A stretch of DNA of 64,000 bases. Source: Zhengitettix transpicula (lineage: Eukaryota > Arthropoda > Insecta > Orthoptera > Tetrigidae). A model generated the notes under the pieces. The model did no database searches, had not been told where the DNA came from, and worked only from the letters and a program-made list of their open reading frames with translations. The stretch is taken from assembly GCA_037074705.1 (NCBI GenBank), contig CM073590.1, forward strand, positions 214,316,746 through 214,380,745, given 5' to 3'. Position 1 is the first letter of the stretch, and each line of letters begins with the position of its first letter. Position numbers and translations under genes: made by a program. Below, piece by piece: positions 48,955-60,461 of the stretch.

Positions 48955-49535
48955 AGAAAAAATTCAACAATTATGCTATTTATGAAGTAAATTTACAAGA
49001 GATGGTAGAAGTACAGAAGATATCAAAAGTCGACCGTCTCAAGCAAAGTCAGATTGTTGCAAGGCGAAGAATTTGTTGATATCAAATTTTAATAAGTATT
49101 GAAAAAATAGATTTTTATTGTTATGTGTTTGTATCTTTGCACTATATGCAAGTGAAACATGGACTATGGGAAAACCAGACAGACAAAGACATTAAGATTT
49201 TGTAATGTGGTATTTTAGAAAAATATTGAAAATTAAAAGGACTGGAAAAGTTAGAAATGAAGAGGTTTTATAAAAGATAGGCGAAGCAAAAATGCTATGG
49301 AATGTTTTAAGTAGAAGAAGAGATAAGATAGTGGGACTCATCTTGAGCCATAGGAGGTTGGTTGGCAAGATTATGGAAGGTTTAGTGGAAGGAAATAATT
49401 TATTTGGAGAAAAACACTGCAATACACCACACACATAGCTCAAGATATTGGCTGCTAGAAATATGTAGATTGGCTCGAGATAGGCAGAAATGGAGGACCG
49501 CATCAAATCAGCCAAAGGGTATTGACTTCATGAAT
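48955..49535 (+). pseudogene. RTE-like LINE endonuclease/reverse transcriptase C-terminal remnant
   Basis: Plus-strand blocks appear in the right order: FTRDGRSTEDIKSRPSQAKS (the LGS-x-IT-DGR-x-x-x-IK-R segment), CKAKNLLISNFN, LYASETWTMGK (the LLYG-ETW-L motif), a frameshifted region with NEEVL- and IGEA-like remains, then RYWLLEICRLARDRQKWRTA (the LA-DR-x-W-R end). This is the C-terminal half of the RTE/BovB-like ORF common in arthropods. Many stops and frameshifts kill it. A (TA)n run follows directly, as a microsatellite-like 3' end. Confidence 0.75.
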
Positions 49536-49539
49536 AAAC

Positions 49540-49542
<3 letters not shown>

Positions 49543-49587
<45 letters not shown>
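49543..49587. repeat. (TA)n microsatellite
   Basis: TA run between the LINE remnant and an LTR-like segment. Confidence 0.9.
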
Positions 49588-49589
<2 letters not shown>

Positions 49590-50094
49590 AAAATGACTAT
49601 CGGGCTATTGCAGGCCTCTGTTATGTAGCATTTGCTTTTGTTGTCCGCACCGCCAATATTGTTCAGTTGCGTCGCGTCGCGTTTTTGAGGCACGCGCGTG
49701 AGTTAGTTTAGTCTCAAGTAGGACCTCGAAGGGAGCGGAGCAGTTGAATCTCAGTGGGAGCTCATAGAAAACAGATTATAAATCTTCAGTAGGAACGCGC
49801 GACGACAGGATCTCAACCAAAACTTGCGAAGTGCAAGCCAGATCAAAGAGGTATTCGTTTTGGAAGTTTCACGTCAAGTATAATGTAAATGTCTCATGTG
49901 TTGGAAAATAATAAATTTTATGTTATTGAAAAAAAGCTTTTACGCTTAAGTCAAAGGCAAATGGTCTTTTTTTCATCAATATAGTTTGATAATAAATTTG
50001 TTGAGTAGGTCTTAAGTTTTCCCAACGTGGAACGAACTGATTTATTTATTAGAATTTGTCGCCAAAACGAGGGCATTTATCATTTTATATTACA
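49588..50094 (+). mobile_element. Probable Rep-L-related LTR end with PBS-like tail
   Basis: The right end reads TTATTAGAATTTGTCGCCAAAACGAGGGC and then TTATATTACA. That parallels the LTR end, PBS-like sequence and second TTACA end of the units at 33.4 and 35.9 kb. The body (GC-rich around 49640-49740) does not obviously match the other copies, so it is a different subfamily or a chimera. The head is missing at the (TA)n junction. Confidence 0.4.
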
Positions 50095-51004
50095 ATATAC
50101 ATTGTCTGTTATATAAATCTATCTGTTATATAAATCTATTATTATGCACAACTTAAACTAAACCAAAATACCTTGGAACGTCAAAAGCGGTTCTCAAGTG
50201 ACCCAGAACACCTCAATGTATGCTTGTAACTTCGTAGTTTGTTAATGCTTGGAACAAGCTTCGAAGATCTGGAAATTGATTGAATCAATCCCAATGAATC
50301 GGCTATGCGGCGAGAAAAATGTAGCTCAACTCGCTTAGTTTTAAAGAACCAATCTAACAAATTTAAATTAAACACCCTTCTCCACTTTGCTACAGCAAGC
50401 TGTATTGCCCAGAGCGACCATATGAGGTGTGAAGATAGGATTTTTTGGCAGAGGTATCATAGATAGTCGGTATTTCACAGGATTACCATCTCCCGTGGCC
50501 TTTTACCTACCATTGAAAAGTTTAGCTAAACCTCGAGTGAGATTCGTTATACTAAATCCGTATGCATAAACGTCCTTCAAAAATACATATTGGATCCACT
50601 ATAAAGCAGAAAATGGATTAGGATCAGAATGATTTCACACTCGGATAAAAACAGCAGCCAAAAACCAACGACGCACCTGAACGAAATGCCAGACTTAAGT
50701 CTACTCGGCCCAAAACCTGACACTCGACTGCTGCTCGACTGAGCTAATATTCTGCTACTGCGCTGGAGCTCGACTACTCTGGCACTATGTCACTGCGCCG
50801 GCGCTGGACTCCGCTCGACTGCTGCTCGACGGCTGTTGTGTTTACTTCTCAAGGCTTTTATACATTTACCTCGGGACACATTTTGACCAAGGGCTAAATG
50901 TTCGTAAACATTTGGCGTAACGGAAATATATCACCTGTATTGCCGAAATGAAATTGAATCTGTGCTGAACACAGACAAAAAATTTGAATTCCTTAGTAAT
51001 CTCT

Positions 51005-51007
<3 letters not shown>
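50095..51007 (-). mobile_element. Possible LTR-like unit, minus orientation
   Basis: On the minus strand the unit would start TGTAGAGATTACTAAGG at 51007, right beside (TA)n, as in the Rep-L family. A GC-rich, CTCGACTGCTG-type simple-sequence stretch lies at 50700-50835. The other end, near 50105-50140, contains a 17 bp tandem (CTGTTATATAAATCTAT twice) rather than a clear terminus. The assignment is tentative. Confidence 0.3.

Positions 51008-51044
<37 letters not shown>
51008..51044. repeat. (TA)n microsatellite
   Basis: Pure TA run of about 37 bases. Confidence 0.9.
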
Positions 51045-51046
<2 letters not shown>

Positions 51047-52960
51047 GCAGGATATTTTGTGTGTCTTTAACTGAACTGAACCTACATGTTTTTGGGCTGA
51101 CTTGAAGAAAGCTAAGTAAACGTAATATCGTATACGTGGAATAACTTCTATCAATATCCACACACCGCTAATACACGTTTAACTTATGACCTGTAATATT
51201 CATCAGAAAAGTCTATGGGGTTATGTAATATATTATATAAGAAGTAAATTATTCACAATCGTATGAAATATTGAACATTTACAATTTAACTGTTCGTGTT
51301 TTAATATTGTTCGTTTTGGAACAAGTAATGAACTGGTCGAATATCATCTCTCTCAGGTGGAGGAATCGATTTTGCTCTGAAAGTTTCCCGCAGGAAGACG
51401 TACTGCAGGCGTTATATGGAAACGGTGTTGGACAGGGAATCGACCCTTGGTGGAACAAACGAGCAATTTACCATGTCAGAAATTAGTTCTGAGAACTACT
51501 ACATTTTGTCTCATTTGAAGATTCTAGCGGCACGTTTCGTCTGTAACTAAGGCGGAAAGATCTAGATGTCTGGCACATGAAGTAAAATTGCACATGCAGT
51601 ATATATATTATTATAATTGAAAATTGTAAAGCTATGGATTCCGACTACAATTCTTCGAACAAATCACCAAACAATTCTGTTTTTTCGTGTTCAACTGTAT
51701 TGGGGCTATGTAAATAAACCTCGTTAACACGAAGAAGTGTGTAATCAACAAAATTGATCATTTGTGTGCTAACTGGAAATTAATATCTGATTACTACAGA
51801 ATTGTCAAGTTGATGTTAAGAACCTTTTCAATTTTCTGTTTAAACCAACATGGATTATTTTTAATGTTTAAAAAGTTTCTAATACGAACATATTTAATTA
51901 TCAAACACGACTTGTCTGTTAGACAATCATAATTCACGAAAGAAAACAGTTAAATCTAATATAACATTGTTTTTCTGTCCTGATAGTCATTTACATGTTC
52001 TTTGTGTCCAAAATTATCTTCTATTAAGAATTGGTCGTGGAATAACATTTTGTGGCGTAATTTTATATTTTACGGCACTTTAAATATTTGCTGAAATAGA
52101 TTCCGCGTTGAAGTCTAATGGACTTGTTCTTTCTTGTTTCAGACTCTTGTTTGAAAATTATATCCGTATAAATGAAAGCTTGTAAGGTAGTTGGAAAGTT
52201 CTCAGTTCTGCATTAGAAGCTTTCGAATTTTTTTAGTCGAAAAATCACGCCTTACATGTAACTGTTTCCCCAGAGATAAATCATGCTCTGTAGATAGGCC
52301 AAATTCTCCCAATGGAGTACCGCGACGGGCCTATAATTTTTTCTCCAATATCCTCGATCGAGCAGGTTGTGGCCGTTTGTAACGTTGACAATCCCATGCA
52401 GGCCGCAGTCTGAGTTATCGGCGCGATATTGGAACGTTTTCCTCCTCTGAATTTGATTTACTATACTTTCCCCTGTACCGATGCGAAATTTTATGGCCTA
52501 CGATCCTTCCGCTTCATGTTTTTATCTTCCAATAAAATTGAACAATAGCTACTTTCATGGAAGAAATTGTTTATGCTTCTTGGAGCATGTGAACGAATTG
52601 TTTACGACCTAAGCGATTGGAATTTGTAGTGGATATCGGTACAATTTATCAAAACTTGGCACCGATGGCAACTCAGATGTAACTTTTGACTATCAAAGAA
52701 TTTGGAAGAAAATCGAGATCAAAACTTCGCAATGGTTGTTCCATGCGAACACTCACATACATATTTGTCTATATTTTTTCATTATTTTCAGAGACGTTTG
52801 TCGGGTATTTCATTTATCACAGTTGGGAAAACGAATCTGTCAACTCCCTACCAACTAACCTACTCTATTCTGTCTATTACAGGCAGTTGACTACTGAGGC
52901 TTTCACATATATGTGGTTATATGAATCTTATAAATAAAAATGAGTGTTTGTATGTATGTA
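51045..52960. other. No gene recognised; one more complex stretch
   Basis: At 52240-52530 composition is balanced, with CpGs and no repeat match. It is a candidate regulatory stretch, with a 63-codon ORF at 52191-52382 of no known type. The rest is AT-rich. Confidence 0.4.
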
Positions 52961-54010
52961 TGTTTGTTTGTATATTTGTATGTTCCTTATACAAATCTAC
53001 ACCGGTGGAGCAAATTTCACCAAATTTCGTACACGTGTTCTTTACTACCAGGAAACAAACACTGTCGGGGCGAGACGCGTCTACCACCCCCAGAAGCGGA
53101 GGTGGAAATGTTTGAACATGCTAAAACAGCCGATATTTCAGTCGGATAAATATTTTTACGAGTCAAATATATTGATAGTGTTTCTACCGATGTTATCTGA
53201 ATATAATTTTCATCCTCGACACCCTGGGGAAAGGGCACCCTTAGGGTTAGGGGTGGAGAATACAAATCTACACCAGTGGAGCAAATCTCACCAAATTTCG
53301 TACACGTGTTATTTGCGACCAGGAAAGAAACACTGTTGGGATGATACGCGTCTACCACCCCCGGAAGCGGGGGTGGAAATATTTAAACATGGGAGGGATG
53401 CACCTTAAGTGTGGGCGTGGAATGGCATTACATAAATGGAAAGCAGAAACTATCGAGATTGGAGTCGAATTCGGGGTTATAGTTGTCACTGAGTTTAATT
53501 ATGACATTCAACTTGCCGTTTAAGTCCCCAAAGCGCGAGTGTTCGGGGGTGGAAATTTTCAAACATGTTAAACGGTCGATATTTGCGTTAAATAATTACT
53601 TCCTGGGGATAATGACTTTGATAGTTTTTATACCTATGTTGTTTGTCCCCTGTGAGGGGAGAAAGCTTTGGAGTGGGGTGGAGGTACGTTAAATAAAAAA
53701 AACGCAAGAAAAACCGAGATTAGAAGAAATTCAGAGACTATGAAAGTCGCTAAGTCTTATTTTGACAACTTGGGTAACGCGACGGGTTTGGGAGGTGGTG
53801 GACTGGGGTACAAATTTTGAGACAACGTAATCGGCCGGTTCTTGCGTGGAATAAATACTTTTTGATTATCGCACATTTGTGGGGGTGGTCAGCTTCTACA
53901 CTGTGAAAACGACCGATATATTTGGTCAATGACTTCAACCCCCTTTGGCATGGGAGGTGAACACATTTAGGGATAGGGTTCGAGGAGCATTACATAAAAA
54001 TAGCGCAAAA
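52961..54010 (-). repeat. Rep-B tandem array, inverted, about three units
   Basis: After a TGTATGTTTGTT-rich start, unit 1 (from about 52985) and unit 2 (from about 53265) share AATCTACACC-GTGGAGC, TTTCGTACACGTGTT, GGAAA-AAACACTGT and CGCGTCTACCACCCCC. Further decayed units reach about 54010. It is the reverse complement of the arrays at 27.2 and 62.4 kb. The 154-codon plus ORF across 52944-53408 reads through two units and is a repeat by-product. Confidence 0.75.
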
Positions 54011-54612
54011 GCAAACAAGCTAGTCTAAAATAAAAAAAATCACTACACGACTGAAATTATTTTTTTCACCAAAGAAAACATTTTATATAAATAATATAAT
54101 GAATTAGCTAATAAATTAGGAGTACATTAAAACTAAACCGGAATTTTACAATGAATTACATTGTTTTATTTCTCAAATCTAAATACATGCGCTCGTATGA
54201 TGTGTTCAACATTTCAACATCGTTTTTATATTCAAAGGATTTTGTGGTTTATTAGTCAAAATTTCAAACAAAAAAGCGACGTACGTGGATGTGAATTTTT
54301 CCTCTTTAGGCTTGTTAAAGTGGAAAGATCGCCCGGTAGACCGCCAGCGGACAGTTTCCAATCGGGAAAAATACCACATTTACGGAATATTTGTAGGACA
54401 TCTAAAACAAATTAATTTGTGTCTGCCCCCTATATATTTTTCTGGAGCTTTTACACTCTCATATCTTATTTTATGTATAATTAGCTGGAAGCCCGGCATT
54501 GCTCGACATTTCTTTATATAAGTACGAATTTTTTTTTAATTTTACATCAAACTGCTAGTCGAGAAGCGATTTAACCAACCTCTGCATAGGGAATGCCAAT
54601 TTCTTCATAATT

Positions 54613-54628
54613 CCCCCCCCCCCCCCCC
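54613..54628. repeat. Poly(C) run
   Basis: Sixteen consecutive C residues, rare in this AT-rich window, about 30 bp before the minisatellite array. Confidence 0.9.
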
Positions 54629-54659
54629 GCGCCAACCCGTGCCTTTAAAGACGTATAAA

Positions 54660-55690
54660 TACACCCAATACCAAGTACAAAAAAATACTCCCGATGCGCC
54701 GAGAGAGCCAAAAATATTCTTGTTAGCCTAAGAGACTTTAAAAATTATATTCGGTACGATAATAGTCAAAATTACACGCACTATCTTAAGACAGTTAATT
54801 ATATTAACGGTGGCCTAAGAGAGTAAAAAATTCTTCATGTACCTTAAGATTGTCAGAAATACTCCCACTACCATTGAGAATAAATAATACCCCTGGTACC
54901 TTAAAGGAATCAAAATTGTCTCCCATAACTTAAGGGAAGCTTGTCGAAGTTTCTGCATGTACGTACCTAGAGAGTATAAAAACTCCTCAGGAATGATTAA
55001 GAGTAAAATATTCTCCCGGTACATTAAGAGAATCTTTCGCATACCTTAAGAGATGTATGTCAGTTTCTTTATGTACCATGAGAGTGTAAAAAATACTTCC
55101 GGTATCATTGAGAGTAAAAAATACTCTCGGAACCTTAATAGAATCAAAATTATCTGCCATACTTAAGCGAGTCCAAAATACTACTTTTAACGGTAGTCTA
55201 AAAGAGTGAAACTACTTTGGGTTCCTTTAATGGGTTAAAAACACTCCCAATTGGCTAAGAGAATCAAAAATAGTCACTGAACAAAAATACTTCCATACCG
55301 TTAAGAGAGTAAAAAATAAGAGTCCCCGTACCCTAATAGTGTAAAAAATTCTCGATGAACCTATAGGAACTCAGAAATACCCCAGATACTTAATAGAGTG
55401 AAGAATAATCACGGTACTGTAAGAGACACAAAAATACCCTCACTACTCTAAAGGCTTTAAAAATACTCCCGGTACCTTTATCGAGACAATTATACACCCC
55501 GATTGCTCATGCGAGTCATTGGGTAATACGAAAGCCTAGGAAAGACAAAATTACTTTGAACTGTGTTATAAGTTCACTCGGTACTGTAAGGAGGTGATAA
55601 ATATTCCCGGTAAACTAAAACAGTCTAAAATATTCCTCGTTTCAAAAATATCCCGGTAGGTAGTATTTTCTACAAATACTCCAAGTAATT
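54660..55690 (+). repeat. Degenerate minisatellite array, period about 30 bp, roughly 30 units
   Basis: Diverged units follow AAAATACTCCCGGTACCTTAAGAGAGT, with many indels and base changes. The same unit occurs at 25335-25460. Divergence among neighbours suggests an old array. No meaningful ORF. Confidence 0.8.
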
Positions 55691-56186
55691 TAGAATATAT
55701 TTAAAATGTCACCCCAACCTCTATTGGTGATTACCGATCCATTGTTAGTTTCGTATCGTAACTAACACCTGTAAAAAATTGGTAGAATTCACTTCACGTG
55801 TTTCAAATTGTCTGCAGAACATTATTTTCCCCTTCAACCCCTACTCTTAAAATAAACTATTTTAAAAAGAAAAAGATCAGATATTTTTATTTTTTTAAAG
55901 ATTATTTTATTTATAGTTGCTTAAACTTAAACGATAAAGGTTAGTTACCTGAAGAGTAGTTTTGAGGTATTGTTCTATGTAGGTAAGGTAGGCAGATGCG
56001 AAGTAAAAGTGCAAAATAGTACCAAAAAGGGAAAAAAAGCAAACGGGGTGGAAAAAAGCGAGAGATTGAATATAAGGATACATTTTACAATAATCTCGTA
56101 GAATCTAACTTTTATTACTCAATCGTGGAATTGAATTTTCTCTCAGCAAGATACTAATTCTATACTTTAACATTTACTCAGTTACC

Positions 56187-56657
56187 ACAGATACGAAGGG
56201 GCTACCTTTGAGGATGCCTTTTCCTCTCCGTTTTTGAACAAAGGTTCCCACAAGCCGAGGCACCTCGGCCTGTTCTGAGAGGTGTATGTTCCGGGGTCAC
56301 AGACCTTGGGCATACGGTAAGAGTTGTTCGCTATTCCTATTGGAATAGTAGGCCAGCTGCCTCCTAAACTGGTCGAGGCACGGGGAAGGGAATGCCGCGT
56401 CCCCACAGCAAACTCCTCTCCCGCTATCTGAAGGGCGTGGGACAAGCACCCAATGCCCGACCTACCTGATGCAGGTTCTTCTAGGGTTTTCCCTGCATTT
56501 CTTTAGGCGAATGCCGGGTAGGATCCTTAAAATATAGCCCGGGGGTCCTAGTTCTCTACCCTTCCGCATCCCCCCTTTCAAATCCCTTCCTATGCTATTA
56601 AAGGGGAGTTGCCCAACGTGGATTACCCTCATGTAGCCTGTTGCCCTAAAAAAAAAC
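56187..56657 (+). mobile_element. Rep-A element, copy 7 (head hairpins missing)
   Basis: Starts at AGATACGAAGGGGCTACC, just past the hairpin region, and ends CATGTAGCCTGTTGCCC followed by TAAAAAAAAA. It is 5'-truncated by about 90 bp compared with copies 2 and 5. The plus-strand family ORF is broken by one TGA in this copy, while the antisense ORF is open (87 codons, 56182-56445). No clear target duplication. Confidence 0.85.
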
Positions 56658-57111
56658 TCATCACGTAAACAGTATGGACAAATTATCGTTCATTAACAGG
56701 AACTTATAAAAACCAAAAAGAAATTGACTGGGTTCTTATGAACTCAAATACATCTCGTAATGTTATTAAATAATTTAAATATTTTTTCTGGACAAGTCGA
56801 CAAAATATAGTTGATGTAGTGCTCTGATAATTGTGGTATATTTGGTTCTAGAATGTTTGTGAGTTTCAGTTTTCTAACCTGCTATATTTGTAAGAATACA
56901 AACTGACTTGGAGAGACTGAAATTATTAAGTTTTCAACTTTGTAATTATAGATTTTAAATGTTATATCCGTACTGAGGTAGGAAGTTATTTAGCAATAAC
57001 ACATATATTTAATTGAAAACTATAATTTATTCATGATCGAGAGATTTCAGTAATTTGACAATAATTTCGGATTTGTACATTTTCTTTGTTCGTTTAAAAT
57101 ACTCGCAAGTT

Positions 57112-57117
57112 TTTATT
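57112..57117 (-). terminator. Polyadenylation signal of the dipeptidase gene
   Basis: AATAAA on the minus strand, 133 bases past the stop codon of the last dipeptidase exon. The short 3' UTR (57118-57249) contains no repeats. Cleavage would be expected near 57090-57100. Confidence 0.65.
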
Positions 57118-57249
57118 TAAATTTACAAATATGTACACACAATTCACATAACGATTGTCCTTTAAGGCAGCTATATGACACTAGGGGTTTGAGATCGTTC
57201 CCCGCGTTCGGCAGTGCGTTGGAATGGCTACTATGGAGGCTAACAACAG

Positions 57250-57351
57250 TCAAGAGCCCAGGTACATGCAGTCGGTGCGACCGTCCAGGTACGACCCTGG
57301 AATCAGCTCTTCTAAAGGAGAGACCGCTGCAAGGTGCCACTTGTCTCGAAC
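57250..57351 (-). CDS. DPEP1-like: Membrane dipeptidase, last coding exon (33 codons plus stop)
   Basis: The exon follows a TTTCAG acceptor, starts in phase 0 with VRDKWHLAAVSPLEELIPGS and ends RTDCMYLGS-stop. It corresponds to the C-terminal segment of DPEP1, where VRDSL... and a Pro-Ile-Pro stretch precede the RTHYGY-like end. The single Cys is placed where mammalian DPEP1 has the cysteine that links the dimer, so a similar disulfide is plausible. Mammalian DPEP1 continues into a GPI-anchor signal, but this protein stops after YLGS. It may be secreted, or another C-terminal exon may exist. Upstream, the intron to the previous exon is about 1.7 kb. Confidence 0.85.
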   Translation of the reverse strand, partial: VRDKWHLAAVSPLEELIPGSYLDGRTDCMYLGS

Positions 57352-57699
57352 CTGAAACACATTAGGATTACTTATTATTTCCTAAATTGTGTTTATATGC
57401 AGCGAGACCGTTATTCAGCGGATAAAATCAGTATCAATTTAATCATTTATTTACTCATGATGCTTTTATTAAATCTATTATAATATTAACATCAGTTAGC
57501 TGAGCAAATCAATACATCTCTTTTTCATATCAAGTTATAAGTGAACCTGGATACACCCCTCTAGAAAAATCTGGCAGCTACCAAAATCCATCCATCATCG
57601 TGAATTTGGGACGGTCACCAGTGCTTTATCGGGGCCACCCTTTTCTTTCCCACAACACCTGTTCAAGTAATTTAGTTCGGTTTATTTTCTCACTTGCCG

Positions 57700-58042
57700 T
57701 AGACAGTTCAAAAATTAATTTCTTCCCTCCTCTCTTAGCCAATCTCTGGAGCACAACCTTTCCCATTCGTCTATCGCATATTTTTCGTGTGGCCAAGCTA
57801 GGTCATCAACTTCTTGAATTATTTTTTCAGCTGAGGTACGTGCCTTCCGACCGTGTCCAGAGATTAGCCACGGACTTCTTGGCAGCGCCGTACACACGTT
57901 CAATCGTTTGGAGTTCCCAAAACTTGTCAATATCTTTAAGGAAATAAAAATATGAACTATAATTTAACTGAGTTTTATATGGATCGGGCAACATATTAAT
58001 AGTTGGAACATATCTTAACATAAGCCTTTTGTATCGAACCAC
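57700..58042 (-). pseudogene. Frameshifted coding-like sequence in the last dipeptidase intron
   Basis: On the minus strand one frame runs from about 58042 (...KDIDKFWELQTIERVYGAAK...) to a stop near 57827. A second frame continues from about 57845 with SAEKIIQEVDDLAWPHEKYA, then DEWERLCSRDWLREEG, and stops near 57715. Together they look like one former ORF of about 110 codons broken by a single frameshift. Composition is protein-like and charged. I do not recognise it. It may be a processed fragment or a transposon ORF. It does not fit the dipeptidase family. Confidence 0.35.
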
Positions 58043-59028
58043 ACTTTTTGGTTGGATGTTTTAATGGAAAATTTTACTAGAATCAGAAACATCCCAAATA
58101 AACGGGTGTAATTGTGCCCATAAAAGATTGATGGCGGTATATTTGAAAATATTTTAGATTGAGCACGTAAAACAGTCATTCGAGGTTAGTGGAAATTTTC
58201 ATTTGGGAAGATGTTTTGAAATAAATGGACATGCCTTCAAGGAAAATCTATAGTTTTTGCAGTAGGTCTATAAACCACCCAGGGTAAGAATAAATGAATT
58301 AATTAAAAACGAAGTCGAGTTGTGCATGTTGACAGTTGTTTCTTTTGCACGTGTGTGAGAATCGTTGTTGCGACTAAACGAGGCAATGATCTTCATAACT
58401 TCAAATCACCATGTGATACATGTTTTCCCGGTAGAGGTTGCTGATCTTTTTGTGTGGATCAATAATTATTAATTTTTTGATTATGTGTAGTCTCATAGTT
58501 TAATAGAGAAGATTGGTCTATAACAGCCTAAGCACGGTGGAATACATTATGATTAATATTGTGTTAATATTGCGATTAATATTATACGTGCGATATTGAG
58601 ATGGGGCAATAGTAAAAGGAATAGTAATCCTATTGTTACATGCTGTTATCTACATTTTTAAGGAATGAAAAGTGGGAGAATGAGAAGGATTTATTAATCA
58701 ATGAAAGTATTGTGTTTCTATCTACTTTCAGTTTTCTTCAATATGAAACTCTCAATCTTTAATGACAATTTTCAAAAGAAAGTATTTTATCACAGTGACT
58801 AGGTTTAGATGATTGAAATACAGTCCAATTCAGTATCAGAGGAGATTTAGAGCTAAATTGTCTGAAGTAGACAACTGAATTGGAAATTCTAAAGCAAACT
58901 AAACTGGACCTTGCAAAGGCTGACGGAACATTGCGAGACTGCGCCAGAGTTCCTTTCACAACAATGTGAGGCCTTGTTTCAAGTGCGACAAGCCAATTAT
59001 ACGGCCCTTAATACGTGAACCAGCTCAC

Positions 59029-59167
59029 CTCTTCCACTTGCCTCAGCACTCTGAGCATGTTCTTCCCCGCAAGCTTCCTAATATCCTCTTCACTCCACGC
59101 GGGATCCTGGAGAAGCGACGCCAACAGATGAGGGTAACGAGACACGTCCTCCAGGCCTGCTGGAGTG
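59029..59167 (-). CDS. DPEP1-like: Membrane dipeptidase, penultimate exon
   Basis: Lies between a TTCTTGCAG acceptor and a GTGAGC donor. One base completes a Tyr codon from the previous exon. Then 46 codons follow: TPAGLEDVSRYPHLLASLLQ, then a PAWSEEDIRKLAGKNMLRV stretch ending QVEE. This matches the well-conserved PEGLEDVSKYPDLIAELL...NLLRVFEAVE part of DPEP1. It forms the last helices of the TIM-like barrel. Phase and sequence leave little doubt. Confidence 0.92.
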
Positions 59168-59779
59168 CTGCAAGAAAATGTACCAAATTTTACTGAAAAT
59201 AGTGAACACAAAATATGGCGGTAACCAGTAGCCACCAGTATTTTTGTGACTGGCGAGTCTGAAAATCACTTCAGCTAAAATTCGCTACTGGGATATAAAC
59301 CAAAACGAAGTACGGCACAAGAAAGATTTGTGTCACCAAACAATGTCCTTTTATGAGATTGTTTTGCTTCACTGTAACCTTAATTGATCTACTTTCGTTT
59401 TCTGTGAGGATAAGGCTGATAATGATGTTCATAAAAGGTTGCTTTTCATTTGTATCATCTGACACTTGATTTTAAATGAACCATCTCTGTCCATTCAGTA
59501 ACTACCGTCATTTTAATTATCAATTTAGTCACATAAGTAACTGTATGAACTATTCATTACGACCGACAAGTATTTTTTAAATATTTCATCATTACTATTA
59601 ATAATGCTTCACGTTATACTTTTTCTTAAAATAAATTTAACGTCATTTTGACGCACAATAATAGTTTAAGTTTTTATTTACACGGTCGTGATTTTAGGAC
59701 AACTTTTACACCGTATAACTCGAGCTCCTTTTTTCTGAGGCAACCAAGCTATTATTTATGAAAAACGTCAAGTACTCAC

Positions 59780-59855
59780 TAGTTGATGCCGTCGTATCCC
59801 GCTCCAAGGCCCACGTGATCGATCCCCGCCACGGACCGGATGTGATTAATGTGCG
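59780..59855 (-). CDS. DPEP1-like: Membrane dipeptidase exon with the substrate-site Asp
   Basis: Acceptor TATTCCAG, donor GTGAGTAC, 76 bases. It takes one base from the previous exon and passes two on. It encodes AHINHIRSVAGIDHVGLGAG-YDGIN. This is the [24 protein letters not shown] segment of DPEP1. The Asp of the YDG/FDG motif, which contacts the substrate near the zinc pair in this family, is present. The donor falls inside a codon beginning TA, so an unspliced transcript would read a stop here. Confidence 0.92.
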
Positions 59856-59929
59856 CTGGAATAAGGAAACCGTTGAGAAATTTTTTCCTCTCTGGACACT
59901 GTAATGTATTTCGTTTCACAATAGCTTAC

Positions 59930-60014
59930 CTATCACGTCAGATATGTTGGCTGTGGAATTGCAGGTGATAAAGAATGTATAAAAGTTAACCATAACTATT
60001 CCACCGTTTAAGGC
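59930..60014 (-). CDS. DPEP1-like: Membrane dipeptidase exon (MVNFY segment)
   Basis: Acceptor CTTTTCCAG, donor GGTAAGC, 85 bases: 28 codons plus one base. The product ALNGGIVMVNFYTFFITCNS-TANISDVI fits DPEP1 [27 protein letters not shown]. The VMVNFY beta-strand motif is the best-conserved part. The Cys corresponds to one of the family's disulfide cysteines by position. It is separated from the next exon by an intron of only 74 bases. Confidence 0.92.
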
Positions 60015-60461
60015 CTGGAAAAGGTTAGAAAATAGTTATTCGCATATTAAAACTCGTAAAATAATAATTTGTGTCACTACTAAAGTATTAAGTAGTAAAT
60101 CTGAACTTTGAATCATGACAATTGGAATATTTCGGAATAGTATATTTTACTAAATAAAGTGACGTGACAACTATAAGATTAAATAGATCACTTCAATTCT
60201 CCCTTCCATGGACATCTCTCGTCATAAGTCAGAACATTAGAAATTATTTCCTAAGCTATTAATTATTCCAGCTACTCTAGTTACAGTCGCTAAGGATGGT
60301 CAATAAAGTCTATTAGCTTGAACATTCCTTTCTGTTCGATTGTGTTTGTCTTCTTCTTGGTTTTTAACCTCGATTCCTGGATCTGTGATGAACAAGTCTT
60401 TCAATTCGTAGTGCTTCGGACGATACCTGCATAAACTCCAAATGATGAGCACTAGTCAAAT

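Noticed and set aside
49404..49628. 74-codon ORF ending in Ile-Tyr repeats
   Set aside because: First half is the end of the RTE-like LINE remnant, second half translates the (TA)n tract.
52944..53408. 154-codon plus-strand ORF
   Set aside because: It runs through two units of the Rep-B repeat plus a TGTATGTT simple repeat; the two halves translate to the same motif. It is a repeat product.
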